A DNA stretch of 64,000 bases from the NCBI GenBank assembly GCA_002937855.1, contig PTKS01000002.1, positions 158,456-222,455 on the forward strand, given 5' to 3'. Shown one piece after another: positions 19,010 through 29,034 of this stretch (position 1 is the first letter of the stretch; every line of letters starts with the position of its first letter). The translations under genes were made by a program, and so were the position numbers. The stretch is from Alphaproteobacteria bacterium MarineAlpha5_Bin12. Lineage in GTDB: Bacteria; Pseudomonadota; Alphaproteobacteria; HIMB59; GCA-002718135. Below the pieces are notes generated by a model. It was not told the DNA's origin, searched no databases, and worked only from the letters and a program-made list of their open reading frames with translations.

Positions 19010-20512
19010 ATGACTTGTGTTATTGGCATTGATATAGGTACTACTTCAACTTCTGGTATATTATTAGATACAAAAAAAAATATAATTGTAAAAAAAGTAT
19101 CCTTTAGTGTAAATTTAATTAGTTTAGAATACGGTTGGGCTGAAGAAGATCCAAATCAATGGTGGATTAATACAAAAAAAATTATTCAAATTTTAGCAAA
19201 AAAAGCTAAAAATTCAAAAAAAAAAATTAAAGCTATTGGAGTAACGGGAATGTTACCTGCTTTGGTAATATTAGATAAAGATGGAAATATTATAAGAAAT
19301 AGCATTCAACAAAGTGATAGTAGAACAGAAAAACAAATTAAAAAAATATTTAATAAAAAGAATTCCAATTGGTTTATAAAAAAAACTAATTGTGGCATTA
19401 ACCAACAATTAATTGCTCCTAAATTAGTGTGGCTTAAAGAAAATGAAAATAATAACTTTAAAAAAATATATAAAATAATGGGCTCTTATGATTTTATAAA
19501 CTATAAATTAACTAAAATATTTTCAATTGAACATAATTGGGCATTGGAATCAGGATTAATGGATTTTAAACAAAAAATATTCACTAAAGATCTATTAAAA
19601 CTTGGTTCCATTAATATTAAAATGTTATCTAAAATAAATTCCTCAAATGAAATTATTGGAAAAATTGATAATAAATTATCAAAAAAATTGTACTTGGATA
19701 ACGATGTTAAGGTTATAGCTGGATGTGCTGATCATGTTGTCTCAGCATTTTCTGCAGGAGTTAAAAAAAGTGGTGATGTTTTACTAAAATACGGAGGAGC
19801 TGGAGATATTTTATTTTCATCAAAAAAGCCTTTAAATGATCATCGGTTATTTTTAGACTATCATATAATACCAAACCTATATATGCCCAACGGTTGTATG
19901 GCTTCATCAGGGAGTTTACTCAATTGGTTTGTAAAAAATTTTTATTCACCATTATCTCATAAAAAAAATGTTCATAAATATTTAGATTTTACTTCAAGTA
20001 AAACAAACATATTAAAAAATAAAATTGTTATTCTTCCATATTTTTTAGGTGAAAAAACACCGATACATGATCTTAATGCCAAAGGCACTTTAACTGGTTT
20101 AAATCTTAATAATACAAAAGAAGATATCTGGGTGGCAGTATTAGAGTCAATAGGCTTCGGATTTAATCATCATTTAAAAATAATGGAAGAAAATAAAATA
20201 CCAATAAAAAATATTGTTGCATCAGATGGAGGTTCTCAAAGTGATTTATGGATGAAAATTACATCTAATATAATTCAAAAACCTATCAAAATTTATAAAA
20301 ATATTGAAGGATCTTATCTTGGAAGTGCTTTTGTTGCTGCAAAATCAGTCAATCTATACCACAAATGGGATGATATAAACAAGTTAACAGGTAAATATAA
20401 AATGATATATCCTAATTTAAACTATTCAAAACATTATAAGACAAAATTCAAAATTTATTTAGAATTATATAGGAATTTAAAAGATCTGTTTCCATCTTTT
20501 AAGAAATTATAA
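19010..20512 (+). CDS. FGGY-family carbohydrate kinase (xylulokinase-like)
   Basis: This 500-residue kinase of the FGGY/ASKHA fold has an N-terminal phosphate-binding motif (GIDIGTTSTSGILLD) and VTGMLPALVILDKDGN. A central GCADHVVSAFSAG with the catalytic-base aspartate region is followed by the C-terminal motif ASDGGSQSDLWMKITSNII with SYLGSAFVAA. It phosphorylates a sugar or ketose with ATP. It is distinct from the glycerol-kinase-like paralogue at 59068. In the cassette it follows SDR oxidation and uptake, consistent with ketose phosphorylation. The exact substrate is unknown. Confidence 0.88.
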   Translation: MTCVIGIDIGTTSTSGILLDTKKNIIVKKVSFSVNLISLEYGWAEEDPNQWWINTKKIIQILAKKAKNSKKKIKAIGVTGMLPALVILDKDGNIIRNSIQQSDSRTEKQIKKIFNKKNSNWFIKKTNCGINQQLIAPKLVWLKENENNNFKKIYKIMGSYDFINYKLTKIFSIEHNWALESGLMDFKQKIFTKDLLKLGSINIKMLSKINSSNEIIGKIDNKLSKKLYLDNDVKVIAGCADHVVSAFSAGVKKSGDVLLKYGGAGDILFSSKKPLNDHRLFLDYHIIPNLYMPNGCMASSGSLLNWFVKNFYSPLSHKKNVHKYLDFTSSKTNILKNKIVILPYFLGEKTPIHDLNAKGTLTGLNLNNTKEDIWVAVLESIGFGFNHHLKIMEENKIPIKNIVASDGGSQSDLWMKITSNIIQKPIKIYKNIEGSYLGSAFVAAKSVNLYHKWDDINKLTGKYKMIYPNLNYSKHYKTKFKIYLELYRNLKDLFPSFKKL

Positions 20513-20514
20513 AA

Positions 20515-21180
20515 TTGAAAAAATATAGAAAAAATAAAAATATAATTAAAGGAATCTTATTTGATTTTGATGGAGTAATATTAGATACTGAACCACTTTG
20601 GTTTAAAGCAGTTATTAACACTTTTAAATATTTAAAAATTCCCTACAATAAAAAAATAAATTATAAAGATCAAATAGGGGTCCACTCAGATATTGCAATC
20701 AAAAGATTATTTATTAATAAAATTAGTAAAATTCAAGAAAAACAAATAAATATAGTTTTAGAAAAACAAATAAATAAAATTTTTTCTAAAAAAATTAGTG
20801 TGTCACCTTTCTTAAAGAAATTTTTAAAACAAACAAATTTACCTTATGCTATTGTTTCAAATTCACCTAAAAAACATATTATAAAATTACTTAAAAAAGA
20901 AAATATGTATAGATATTTCGATATTGATATGATAATTTCCTGTCAAGGTAGATTAAGACCCAAACCTTTTCCAGACGGCTTTATCAAAGGATTATCAGTT
21001 CTTAAAATATCAGCTAAAAATACATTAGTTATAGAAGATTCAGACAGTGGTATTGAATCAGCTAAAAATGCAGGAATAAAAAATATATTAAGATATACAA
21101 ATAAGGATAAGAACTTAGCAAAAAAAATTAAGTATAAAAATATTAAAAAAATTAAATCATTTAAAGAATTAATTACTTAA
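20515..21180 (+). CDS. HAD-family phosphatase or phosphoglucomutase-like protein
   Basis: This 221-residue HAD hydrolase uses TTG as start two bases after the kinase stop. No ATG is available before the catalytic motif. Motif I is FDFDGVILDTEP with D17 and D19, motif II is VSNSP, the motif III lysine is in LRPKPFPDGF, and motif IV is IEDSDSGIESAKNAG. The cap domain lies between motifs I and II, as in beta-phosphoglucomutase and 2-deoxyglucose-6-phosphatase. As last gene of the cassette it probably acts on the phosphorylated product or clears a dead-end sugar phosphate. The Lys-rich composition matches the chromosome background. Confidence 0.85.
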   Translation: MKKYRKNKNIIKGILFDFDGVILDTEPLWFKAVINTFKYLKIPYNKKINYKDQIGVHSDIAIKRLFINKISKIQEKQINIVLEKQINKIFSKKISVSPFLKKFLKQTNLPYAIVSNSPKKHIIKLLKKENMYRYFDIDMIISCQGRLRPKPFPDGFIKGLSVLKISAKNTLVIEDSDSGIESAKNAGIKNILRYTNKDKNLAKKIKYKNIKKIKSFKELIT

Positions 21181-21411
21181 TTTACTTAATTTCATTTTAT
21201 CATAATTATATTTACATCTTTCTATGAAATAGATAATTTAAATTTTTTAATTTCTACTTTTGATTTTTTAAATCTTCAAAGTTAACAAAAATTCAAATAA
21301 ATTCTCTTTATTTCTATTTTAGTGCTTAAAATTAGCTGTTTTTATATAATTTATTAACTTTATTTATTTTATGATATAGGTTATCAGCAAAAATTAAATA
21401 GGAGATATATT
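21181..21411. other. Intergenic region before tatA
   Basis: These 231 extremely AT-rich bases contain runs of T and no open frame worth calling. They mark the boundary between the sugar cassette and the tat operon and presumably hold the tatA promoter. No stable GC-containing hairpin is visible. Confidence 0.4.
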
Positions 21412-21603
21412 ATGACACCAAGTATTTGGCAGTTAGTTATAGTTTTGATCATTGTCTTACTTCTTTTTGGCAGAGGTAAAATTCCTCAATTAATGGGTGA
21501 TATGGCTAAAGGTTTAAAAGCCTTTAAAAAAGGAATGTCGAATGAAGATGAGAATAAAGGTGAATCAAAAATAGAAAATAATACCGAAGAAGATAAAAAA
21601 TAA
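21412..21603 (+). CDS. tatA: Sec-independent translocase protein TatA
   Basis: This 63-residue protein has one N-terminal membrane helix ([16 protein letters not shown]), the hinge phenylalanine-glycine, and an amphipathic helix [21 protein letters not shown], then an acidic tail. It polymerises to form the pore of the twin-arginine export pathway. GGAG at 21401-21404 lies seven bases before the ATG. It heads tatABC. A likely Tat substrate, the binding protein at 63501, is in this window. Confidence 0.95.
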   Translation: MTPSIWQLVIVLIIVLLLFGRGKIPQLMGDMAKGLKAFKKGMSNEDENKGESKIENNTEEDKK

Positions 21604-21612
21604 TAACTCTTC

Positions 21613-22027
21613 ATGCTTTCTTTAGGTTGGTCTGAATTAGGAATAATATTCATTATTATTGTTGTGGTCGTTGGACCAAACGAAATACCCAATTTGTTAA
21701 AACAATTTGGAAAAGTAACAAAAAAAGTTAAATCAATTTCAAGAGACTTTAACACATCAATAAACAATATTGTTAAAGAAGCAGAAATTGATGAATTTAA
21801 GAAAAATATAAATGTTGATGATTTTCAAAAAAAAGTAAATGAAGAAGTTATGAAAAATACTCCAAATATTACTGATGAATTTAAAGAAATTAATTCTAGC
21901 TTAAAAAATTTAGATAAAAATTTAGATAAATCTCAAAATATTAAATCAAAAAATTCAAAATTAGATAAAAACTTAGTCAAAAATTTAAATAAATCTCAAA
22001 ATATTAAATCAAAAAATTCAAAAACTG

Positions 22028-22038
<11 letters not shown>
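21613..22038 (+). CDS. tatB: Sec-independent translocase protein TatB
   Basis: This 141-residue protein has a short N-terminal membrane helix (LGIIFIIIVVVVGPNEIP), the conserved P-x-E-I-P, and an amphipathic helix. It forms the substrate-receptor complex with TatC. The C-terminal tail holds a degenerate tandem repeat (LDKNLDKSQNIKSKNSK, then a 21-residue version ending NKSQNIKSKNSK), encoded at 21910-22023. The repeated lysine-rich tail is unusual. tatC overlaps by 11 bases. Confidence 0.92.
21910..22023 (+). repeat. Two-copy direct repeat in the tatB 3' end
   Basis: Unit one is 21910-21960 (51 bases). Unit two is 21961-22023 (63 bases) and carries a 12-base insertion near its start. The last 34 bases or so of both units are identical, which points to a recent in-frame duplication. 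It encodes the K/N/S-rich tail of TatB. Confidence 0.9.
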
Positions 22039-24075
<2,037 letters not shown>

Positions 24076-24078
24076 TTT

Positions 24079-24711
24079 GTGATTGATGTAAGAAAAATTA
24101 GACTAATAATGGAATTAAGAGAGTCTGGAATAACAGATAATAATACATTGTCTGCATTAGAAACAATACCTAGAGAAAAATTTATTTCAAATTCATTTTT
24201 AGATCAAGCATATGAAAATATTGCATTACCCATAGGTAATGATCAAACTATTAGTCAGCCATATATTGTTGCTTTAATGACTCAAAGCTTAGAATTAAAA
24301 AAAACTCATAAAGTTCTCGAATTAGGTACCGGTAGTGGTTATCAAACTTCAATTCTTGCAAAATTATGTAGGCGAGTTTATTCAATAGAAAGAATAAGTG
24401 ATTTGCAAAAAATTGCTCAGAATAATTTAAAAAGTTTAAAGATACATAATGTGGTTTTGAAAGTAGGAGATGGAAATAAAGGTTGGCTAGAACAAGAGCC
24501 ATTTGATAGAATCATTATTACAGCTGCTACAAATAATTTAAATAAAACTATTTTTTCTCAAATAAAGAATAATGGAATTATTATAGCGCCAATTATTGAA
24601 AAAGATGGAAAACAAATACTAAAAAAAATTGTTAAAATTAATAATAAATTTCAAGAAGAAAATCTTTGTGATGTTTCTTTTGTACCAAATCTTGATGGAA
24701 TTAAAAATTAA
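24079..24711 (+). CDS. pcm: Protein-L-isoaspartate O-methyltransferase
   Basis: This 210-residue SAM-dependent methyltransferase repairs isoaspartyl residues in damaged proteins. It has the family substrate-binding motif LPIGNDQTISQPYIVALM and canonical motif I VLELGTGSGYQTSILA. GTG is taken as the start, three bases after serS; an ATG eleven codons in would remove part of the first helix. Its last 11 bases overlap the 3' end of the convergent DUF815 gene. Confidence 0.94.
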   Translation: MIDVRKIRLIMELRESGITDNNTLSALETIPREKFISNSFLDQAYENIALPIGNDQTISQPYIVALMTQSLELKKTHKVLELGTGSGYQTSILAKLCRRVYSIERISDLQKIAQNNLKSLKIHNVVLKVGDGNKGWLEQEPFDRIIITAATNNLNKTIFSQIKNNGIIIAPIIEKDGKQILKKIVKINNKFQEENLCDVSFVPNLDGIKN

Positions 24712-25513
24712 TAAAAATTTGTTTTTTTGAAGCTAATTCTAATATAAATTGCCAAGCACTTCTCCCTGTTCTATTACCTCTTTCTAATGACCACTTTAAT
24801 GAGTTTGCAAGATCTTCTTGTGTATATTCTATATTGAAATATTCACAATATTTTTTAATTATTTCTAAATAATCATTTTGAGATAAATTATGAAAGCCAA
24901 TCCATAAACCAAATCTATCTGATAAAGAAATTTTTTCTTCAATATTCTCATTCGTATGAATTGCAGATGATTTTTCATTGTCTATCATATCTTCAGGCAT
25001 TAGATGTCTTCTATTTGAAGTGACATATATAATTACATTATTTGGTTGATTATTAATATTTCCATCAAGTATTGATTTGATATTTTTATATCCCATGTCA
25101 GATTTTTCAAATGATAAATCATCAATAAAAATTATAAATCTAAATTTTGTATTTTTTGATAATAACTCATAAACATCAATTATTTTTTCCAAATAATTCT
25201 TATTTAATTCTAATAATTTTAAATTATTAAAATTATTTGCAACTTCATTAAAAACTGATTTAACTAATGTACTTTTGCCGTTTCCTCTAACACCCCATAA
25301 TAATGCATTATTCATTTTAAAACCCTCAGCAAATTTGGAAGTATTTGTTAATATTCTATTTTTTTGATCTTCTATCCCTGTCAATAAAAACAACGGAATA
25401 ACATTAATTTTACTTATAACCTCAAAATTTAAAGTATTATTATTCCATCTATAATGACTAGACTTATTAAAATTGTTGTTTTTTTTAAATAAAATATTGG
25501 TAATTTTAAACAT
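24701..25513 (-). CDS. DUF815-family AAA+ ATPase
   Basis: This 270-residue predicted ATPase has a Walker A motif in WGVRGNGKSTLVKSVF and a Walker B-like strand FRFIIFIDDLSFEK. Sensor-like YVTSNRRHLMPEDM and a C-terminal lid GNRTGRSAWQFILELA follow. This order is the DUF815 family, an AAA+ group of unknown function found near yajC in some alphaproteobacteria. It is transcribed alone, divergent from yajC and convergent with pcm. No partner is visible. Confidence 0.8.
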   Translation of the reverse strand: MFKITNILFKKNNNFNKSSHYRWNNNTLNFEVISKINVIPLFLLTGIEDQKNRILTNTSKFAEGFKMNNALLWGVRGNGKSTLVKSVFNEVANNFNNLKLLELNKNYLEKIIDVYELLSKNTKFRFIIFIDDLSFEKSDMGYKNIKSILDGNINNQPNNVIIYVTSNRRHLMPEDMIDNEKSSAIHTNENIEEKISLSDRFGLWIGFHNLSQNDYLEIIKKYCEYFNIEYTQEDLANSLKWSLERGNRTGRSAWQFILELASKKQIFINF

Positions 25514-25587
25514 ATTGTTTTAATAACTTTATTTGCATAAATAACATATTAAGTATAAACAATCTTAATTTTATTTAAAGAGGGCAT

Positions 25588-25923
25588 ATGGAACAATTTG
25601 GCACTTTAATTCCTTTAATTTTAATTTTTCTTGTTTTTTGGTTTTTGTTAATTAGACCACAACAAAAGAAAATTAAACAACATAGAGAAATGGTACAAAA
25701 TCTTAAACGCGGTGATAAAATAGTTACATCAGGAGGTATAATTGGTAAAATTGTTAATGTTAATGAAACTAAAGAAATTACTTTAGAAATTTCTGAGAAT
25801 ATTAATGTACAAATAGCTCCAGGTATGATTTCTGATTTATTAGAAAAAAAAGATAAAACAAACACTCCAACTAATGATGGTAAAAATAAAAATATTTTAT
25901 CAGGAATGTTTGGTAAAAAGTAA
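25588..25923 (+). CDS. yajC: Preprotein translocase accessory subunit YajC
   Basis: This 111-residue protein has one N-terminal membrane helix (LIPLILIFLVFWFLLIRPQQKK) ending in the diagnostic RPQQKK, followed by the conserved LKRGDKIVTSGGIIGKI. It associates with SecDF-YidC at the inner membrane. GAGGG lies just before the ATG. It is followed 12 bases later by secD. Confidence 0.95.
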   Translation: MEQFGTLIPLILIFLVFWFLLIRPQQKKIKQHREMVQNLKRGDKIVTSGGIIGKIVNVNETKEITLEISENINVQIAPGMISDLLEKKDKTNTPTNDGKNKNILSGMFGKK

Positions 25924-25935
25924 AAAGAATTTTTA

Positions 25936-27492
25936 ATGAAAAATTATTCTTTATGGAGATTATCTTTTATTTTAGTTATAATTATATCTGCGATAACTTT
26001 CTCTATACCAACTCTATTTTATAATTCAAATAATGAAAACTGGTTTTTTGAAAAAAAAGTTAATTTAGGTTTGGATCTTCAAGGGGGATCTCATTTATTA
26101 TTAGAAGTAAAAAATGAAATATTGTTAAAAGAAGAAATAAACAATATATCTGATTTTGTTAGAAAATTTTCTAGAGAAGAAAGAATAACCCTAATATCTT
26201 TAGAAATTAAAACTGATGAATTATTAATTGAAACTTCAAATAAATTAGATACAGATAAGTTAGTTGAATTTAAGAATAAAAATTATCCAAGATTAAATAT
26301 TACTAGAAATGATAATAATTTAGTTTTTAAGATATCTGATTCTCACAAAAAAAACCTTTTTGAATCTGCTATTAATCAATCTTTAGAAATCGTAAGAAAA
26401 AGAATAGACGAATCAGGTACTAAAGAACCTTTAATCCAGAGACAAGGTATAGATAGAATATTATTGCAGTTACCTGGAATAAAAGATCCTGCTAGGATTA
26501 AAAATTTACTTGGTAAAACTGCTAAATTAACTTTTCATATGGTTGACGATGAAAATTTGATTGATTTAGACAATTCTAGTCCACCTCCAGGAAAAATGAT
26601 AATTAAAGATAATTTAGATGAAAATATTAAATATCTAGTAGAAGTTAGAATTAGAGTAGGGGGAGAAAATCTTGTAGATGCCCAACCAACTTATGAACAA
26701 GGTAGTCCAGCTGTTTCTTTTAGATTTAATCCTCTAGGAGCTCGAAAATTTGGAAAAGCCACATCATCTAATGTTGGCAAAAGATTTGCTGTAATTTTAG
26801 ATAACAGAGTGATAACCGCACCTGTTATTAGATCCGCAATAACAGATGGTAATGGAGTAATTACCGGAAATTTTACTATTCAAGAAGCTCAAGATTTGTC
26901 ACTCTTATTAAGAGCTGGAGCTCTTCCCGCGCCGATAGAGATTATAGAAGAAAGATCTGTTGGCCCTGGTTTAGGAGCTGATTCAATTAATGCAGGTAAA
27001 ATTGCAAGTATAACGGGTCTAATTTTAGTTGGAATATTTATGTTTTTAACTTATGGAATTTTAGGATTTATTGCTAATATTTCTCTAATAACAAATCTTT
27101 TTATTATTATATCTTCTCTTTCTTTGATAGGAGTTACATTAACATTACCAGGAATAGCAGGAATAGTTTTAACAATAGGAATGGCAGTTGATGCAAATGT
27201 TCTCATTTTTGAAAGAATAAAAGAAGAAATAAATAGATCAAATCATCTTATTACAGCAATAAACAATGGCTTTAAAAAAGCAATTTCTACAATTATAGAT
27301 GCAAACTTAACAACTCTAATTGCAGCATTATTATTGTTTATTTTTGGATCCGGTCCAATCAAAGGATTTGCTGTAACTTTATCATTAGGAATTGTTGCTT
27401 CAATGTTTACAGCAATTTTATTAACGAATTTATTAACATTAATTTGGTATAATTCTACTAAACCAAAAAAAATTATGGGTTTTAATGTTTAA
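25936..27492 (+). CDS. secD: Protein translocase subunit SecD
   Basis: This 518-residue RND-type membrane protein assists Sec export using the proton motive force. The N-terminal helix is followed by D1 motif VNLGLDLQGGSHLLLEV, the periplasmic P1 domain (about 60-320), and a five-helix block with motif D4 GMAVDANVLIFERIKEE. Length is normal for alphaproteobacteria. It overlaps secF by 8 bases. Confidence 0.97.
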   Translation: MKNYSLWRLSFILVIIISAITFSIPTLFYNSNNENWFFEKKVNLGLDLQGGSHLLLEVKNEILLKEEINNISDFVRKFSREERITLISLEIKTDELLIETSNKLDTDKLVEFKNKNYPRLNITRNDNNLVFKISDSHKKNLFESAINQSLEIVRKRIDESGTKEPLIQRQGIDRILLQLPGIKDPARIKNLLGKTAKLTFHMVDDENLIDLDNSSPPPGKMIIKDNLDENIKYLVEVRIRVGGENLVDAQPTYEQGSPAVSFRFNPLGARKFGKATSSNVGKRFAVILDNRVITAPVIRSAITDGNGVITGNFTIQEAQDLSLLLRAGALPAPIEIIEERSVGPGLGADSINAGKIASITGLILVGIFMFLTYGILGFIANISLITNLFIIISSLSLIGVTLTLPGIAGIVLTIGMAVDANVLIFERIKEEINRSNHLITAINNGFKKAISTIIDANLTTLIAALLLFIFGSGPIKGFAVTLSLGIVASMFTAILLTNLLTLIWYNSTKPKKIMGFNV

Positions 27493-28378
27493 TCTTATAA
27501 AATATCTTCCAACTAATACTAGTATCAATTTTCTTGGATTGAAAAAACCAATGATAATAATTTCTTCATTTATTATTTTAATTTCAATTTTATTATTATC
27601 TTTTAAAGGTTTAAATCTTGGGATTGATTTTAAAGGGGGTTTATTAATTGAAGCTAAAATGAAAAATTTCAGTATTTCAGAATTAAGAAGTGAATTAAAT
27701 CAAAAATTTGATGATGTCACAATTCAAGAATTTGGTTCTGAAGATAATATAATTATAAGATTACAAAATAAAGAAGATATTGATAATGCTATTTTAATAG
27801 ACAACGTCAAAAATCTTATTGAGGATAGGGTTACAGAATTTAGAAGATCCGAATATGTTGGCCCAACAATAAGTAATGAATTATTTATTAATGGATTACA
27901 AGCTATTGTTTTATCAATGCTCGCAATTTTAATATATGTATGGTTCAGATTTGAGTGGCAGTTTGGAATAGGTGCTGTTATCGCATTAATTCATGATGTA
28001 TTATTTACTTTAGGAATTTTATCAATTTTTAATATTGATTTTAATTTATCAACTATTGCTGCAATTTTAACTATTTCGGGCTACAGTATTAATGACACTG
28101 TTGTTATATACGATAGAATAAGAGAAAATTTAAGAAAATACAAAAAAACTGATATTTTAGATTTATTTAATATTTCTCTTAACAATACATTTTCTAGAAC
28201 TCTTATTACGAGTGTTACTACTTTGATAGCTTTACTATCTTTATATATTCTAGGAGGAGAAGTTATTAGATCATTTTCTTTTACAATGATTGTAGGTGTA
28301 TTAATTGGAACATACAGTTCAATATATATTGCAGTTCCAGCATTATTGTTATTTAAATTTAGAAAATCAGAAGAATAA
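27485..28378 (+). CDS. secF: Protein translocase subunit SecF
   Basis: This 297-residue partner of SecD has the D1-like motif GLNLGIDFKGGLLIE after the first helix and D4 motif GYSINDTVVIYDRIREN. Six membrane helices are present. It works with SecD and YajC. It is convergent with the PuuD-like gene, with 13 bases between stops. Confidence 0.97.
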   Translation: MFNLIKYLPTNTSINFLGLKKPMIIISSFIILISILLLSFKGLNLGIDFKGGLLIEAKMKNFSISELRSELNQKFDDVTIQEFGSEDNIIIRLQNKEDIDNAILIDNVKNLIEDRVTEFRRSEYVGPTISNELFINGLQAIVLSMLAILIYVWFRFEWQFGIGAVIALIHDVLFTLGILSIFNIDFNLSTIAAILTISGYSINDTVVIYDRIRENLRKYKKTDILDLFNISLNNTFSRTLITSVTTLIALLSLYILGGEVIRSFSFTMIVGVLIGTYSSIYIAVPALLLFKFRKSEE

Positions 28379-28391
28379 AAGTAATTATTAT

Positions 28392-28994
28392 TTAATATAA
28401 ATTTTGTGCAGTTACCATTGATAGTAACATCGGTATTGATAATAATGTATTTGTTCTAGAGAAAAGCATTGCAGTTTTTGCAGATTTTGCCTTTTCTTCT
28501 TTACTTGCATCTATAATACCTAATGCTTTTTTTTGATTTGGCCAAATTACCATCCACACATTATATGCCATTATAATACCTAACCACATTCCAATTCCGA
28601 TTGTAATACTTCTAGGATCTCCACCCATTAGACCCAATGTCATAGCGTGATGAATATAGCCATTTAAATATGCAACAATCAACCCTGTTATTATTGTAGC
28701 TAAAGCTGCCCATCTAAACCAAAAAAGTGCAGCTGGGGCTATAACTTTTCCTATAGCAGGTTTCTGATCATCCGGTATATTAGGCATATTAGGTATTTGC
28801 ACAAAATTAAAATACCATAATAAGCCAATCCACATTATTCCAGAAAGGACATGAAGATATCTAAAAAATGCACTCCAGAAATAAGTATCAAGATACCATC
28901 CACCTGACAACATGATCATTATTCCAAACAATATTATTGCAAGAATTATTCCTGCAATTATAGTTTTTTGAAGCGACTGAAGTAAACTAACCAT
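28392..28994 (-). CDS. PuuD-like membrane protein (urate hydroxylase N-terminal domain)
   Basis: This 200-residue integral membrane protein with about five helices matches the urate oxidase N-terminal (PuuD) family. Typical segments are FFRYLHVLSGIMWIGLLWYFNFVQIP, WFRWAALATIITGL and GMWLGIIMAYNVWMVIWPNQKKAL. Histidines within helices could bind heme. Full-length PuuD has a C-terminal cytochrome c domain, but here the protein ends after the membrane part with no CxxCH. Such short forms are known, and a urate function should not be assumed. It is a single gene, convergent with secF. Confidence 0.75.
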   Translation of the reverse strand: MVSLLQSLQKTIIAGIILAIILFGIMIMLSGGWYLDTYFWSAFFRYLHVLSGIMWIGLLWYFNFVQIPNMPNIPDDQKPAIGKVIAPAALFWFRWAALATIITGLIVAYLNGYIHHAMTLGLMGGDPRSITIGIGMWLGIIMAYNVWMVIWPNQKKALGIIDASKEEKAKSAKTAMLFSRTNTLLSIPMLLSMVTAQNLY

Positions 28995-29034
28995 TATTAT
29001 TATTCTATACTATTATTTTAATTTTTAAAATAAA

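Noticed and set aside
13165..21180. Recent mobile element carrying the sugar cassette
   Set aside because: No integrase, transposase, tRNA target or flanking repeats are visible, and most genes match the local AT bias.
21486..21767. Minus-strand open frame across tatA and tatB
   Set aside because: It overlaps two conserved genes in the tat operon and its translation shows no domain.
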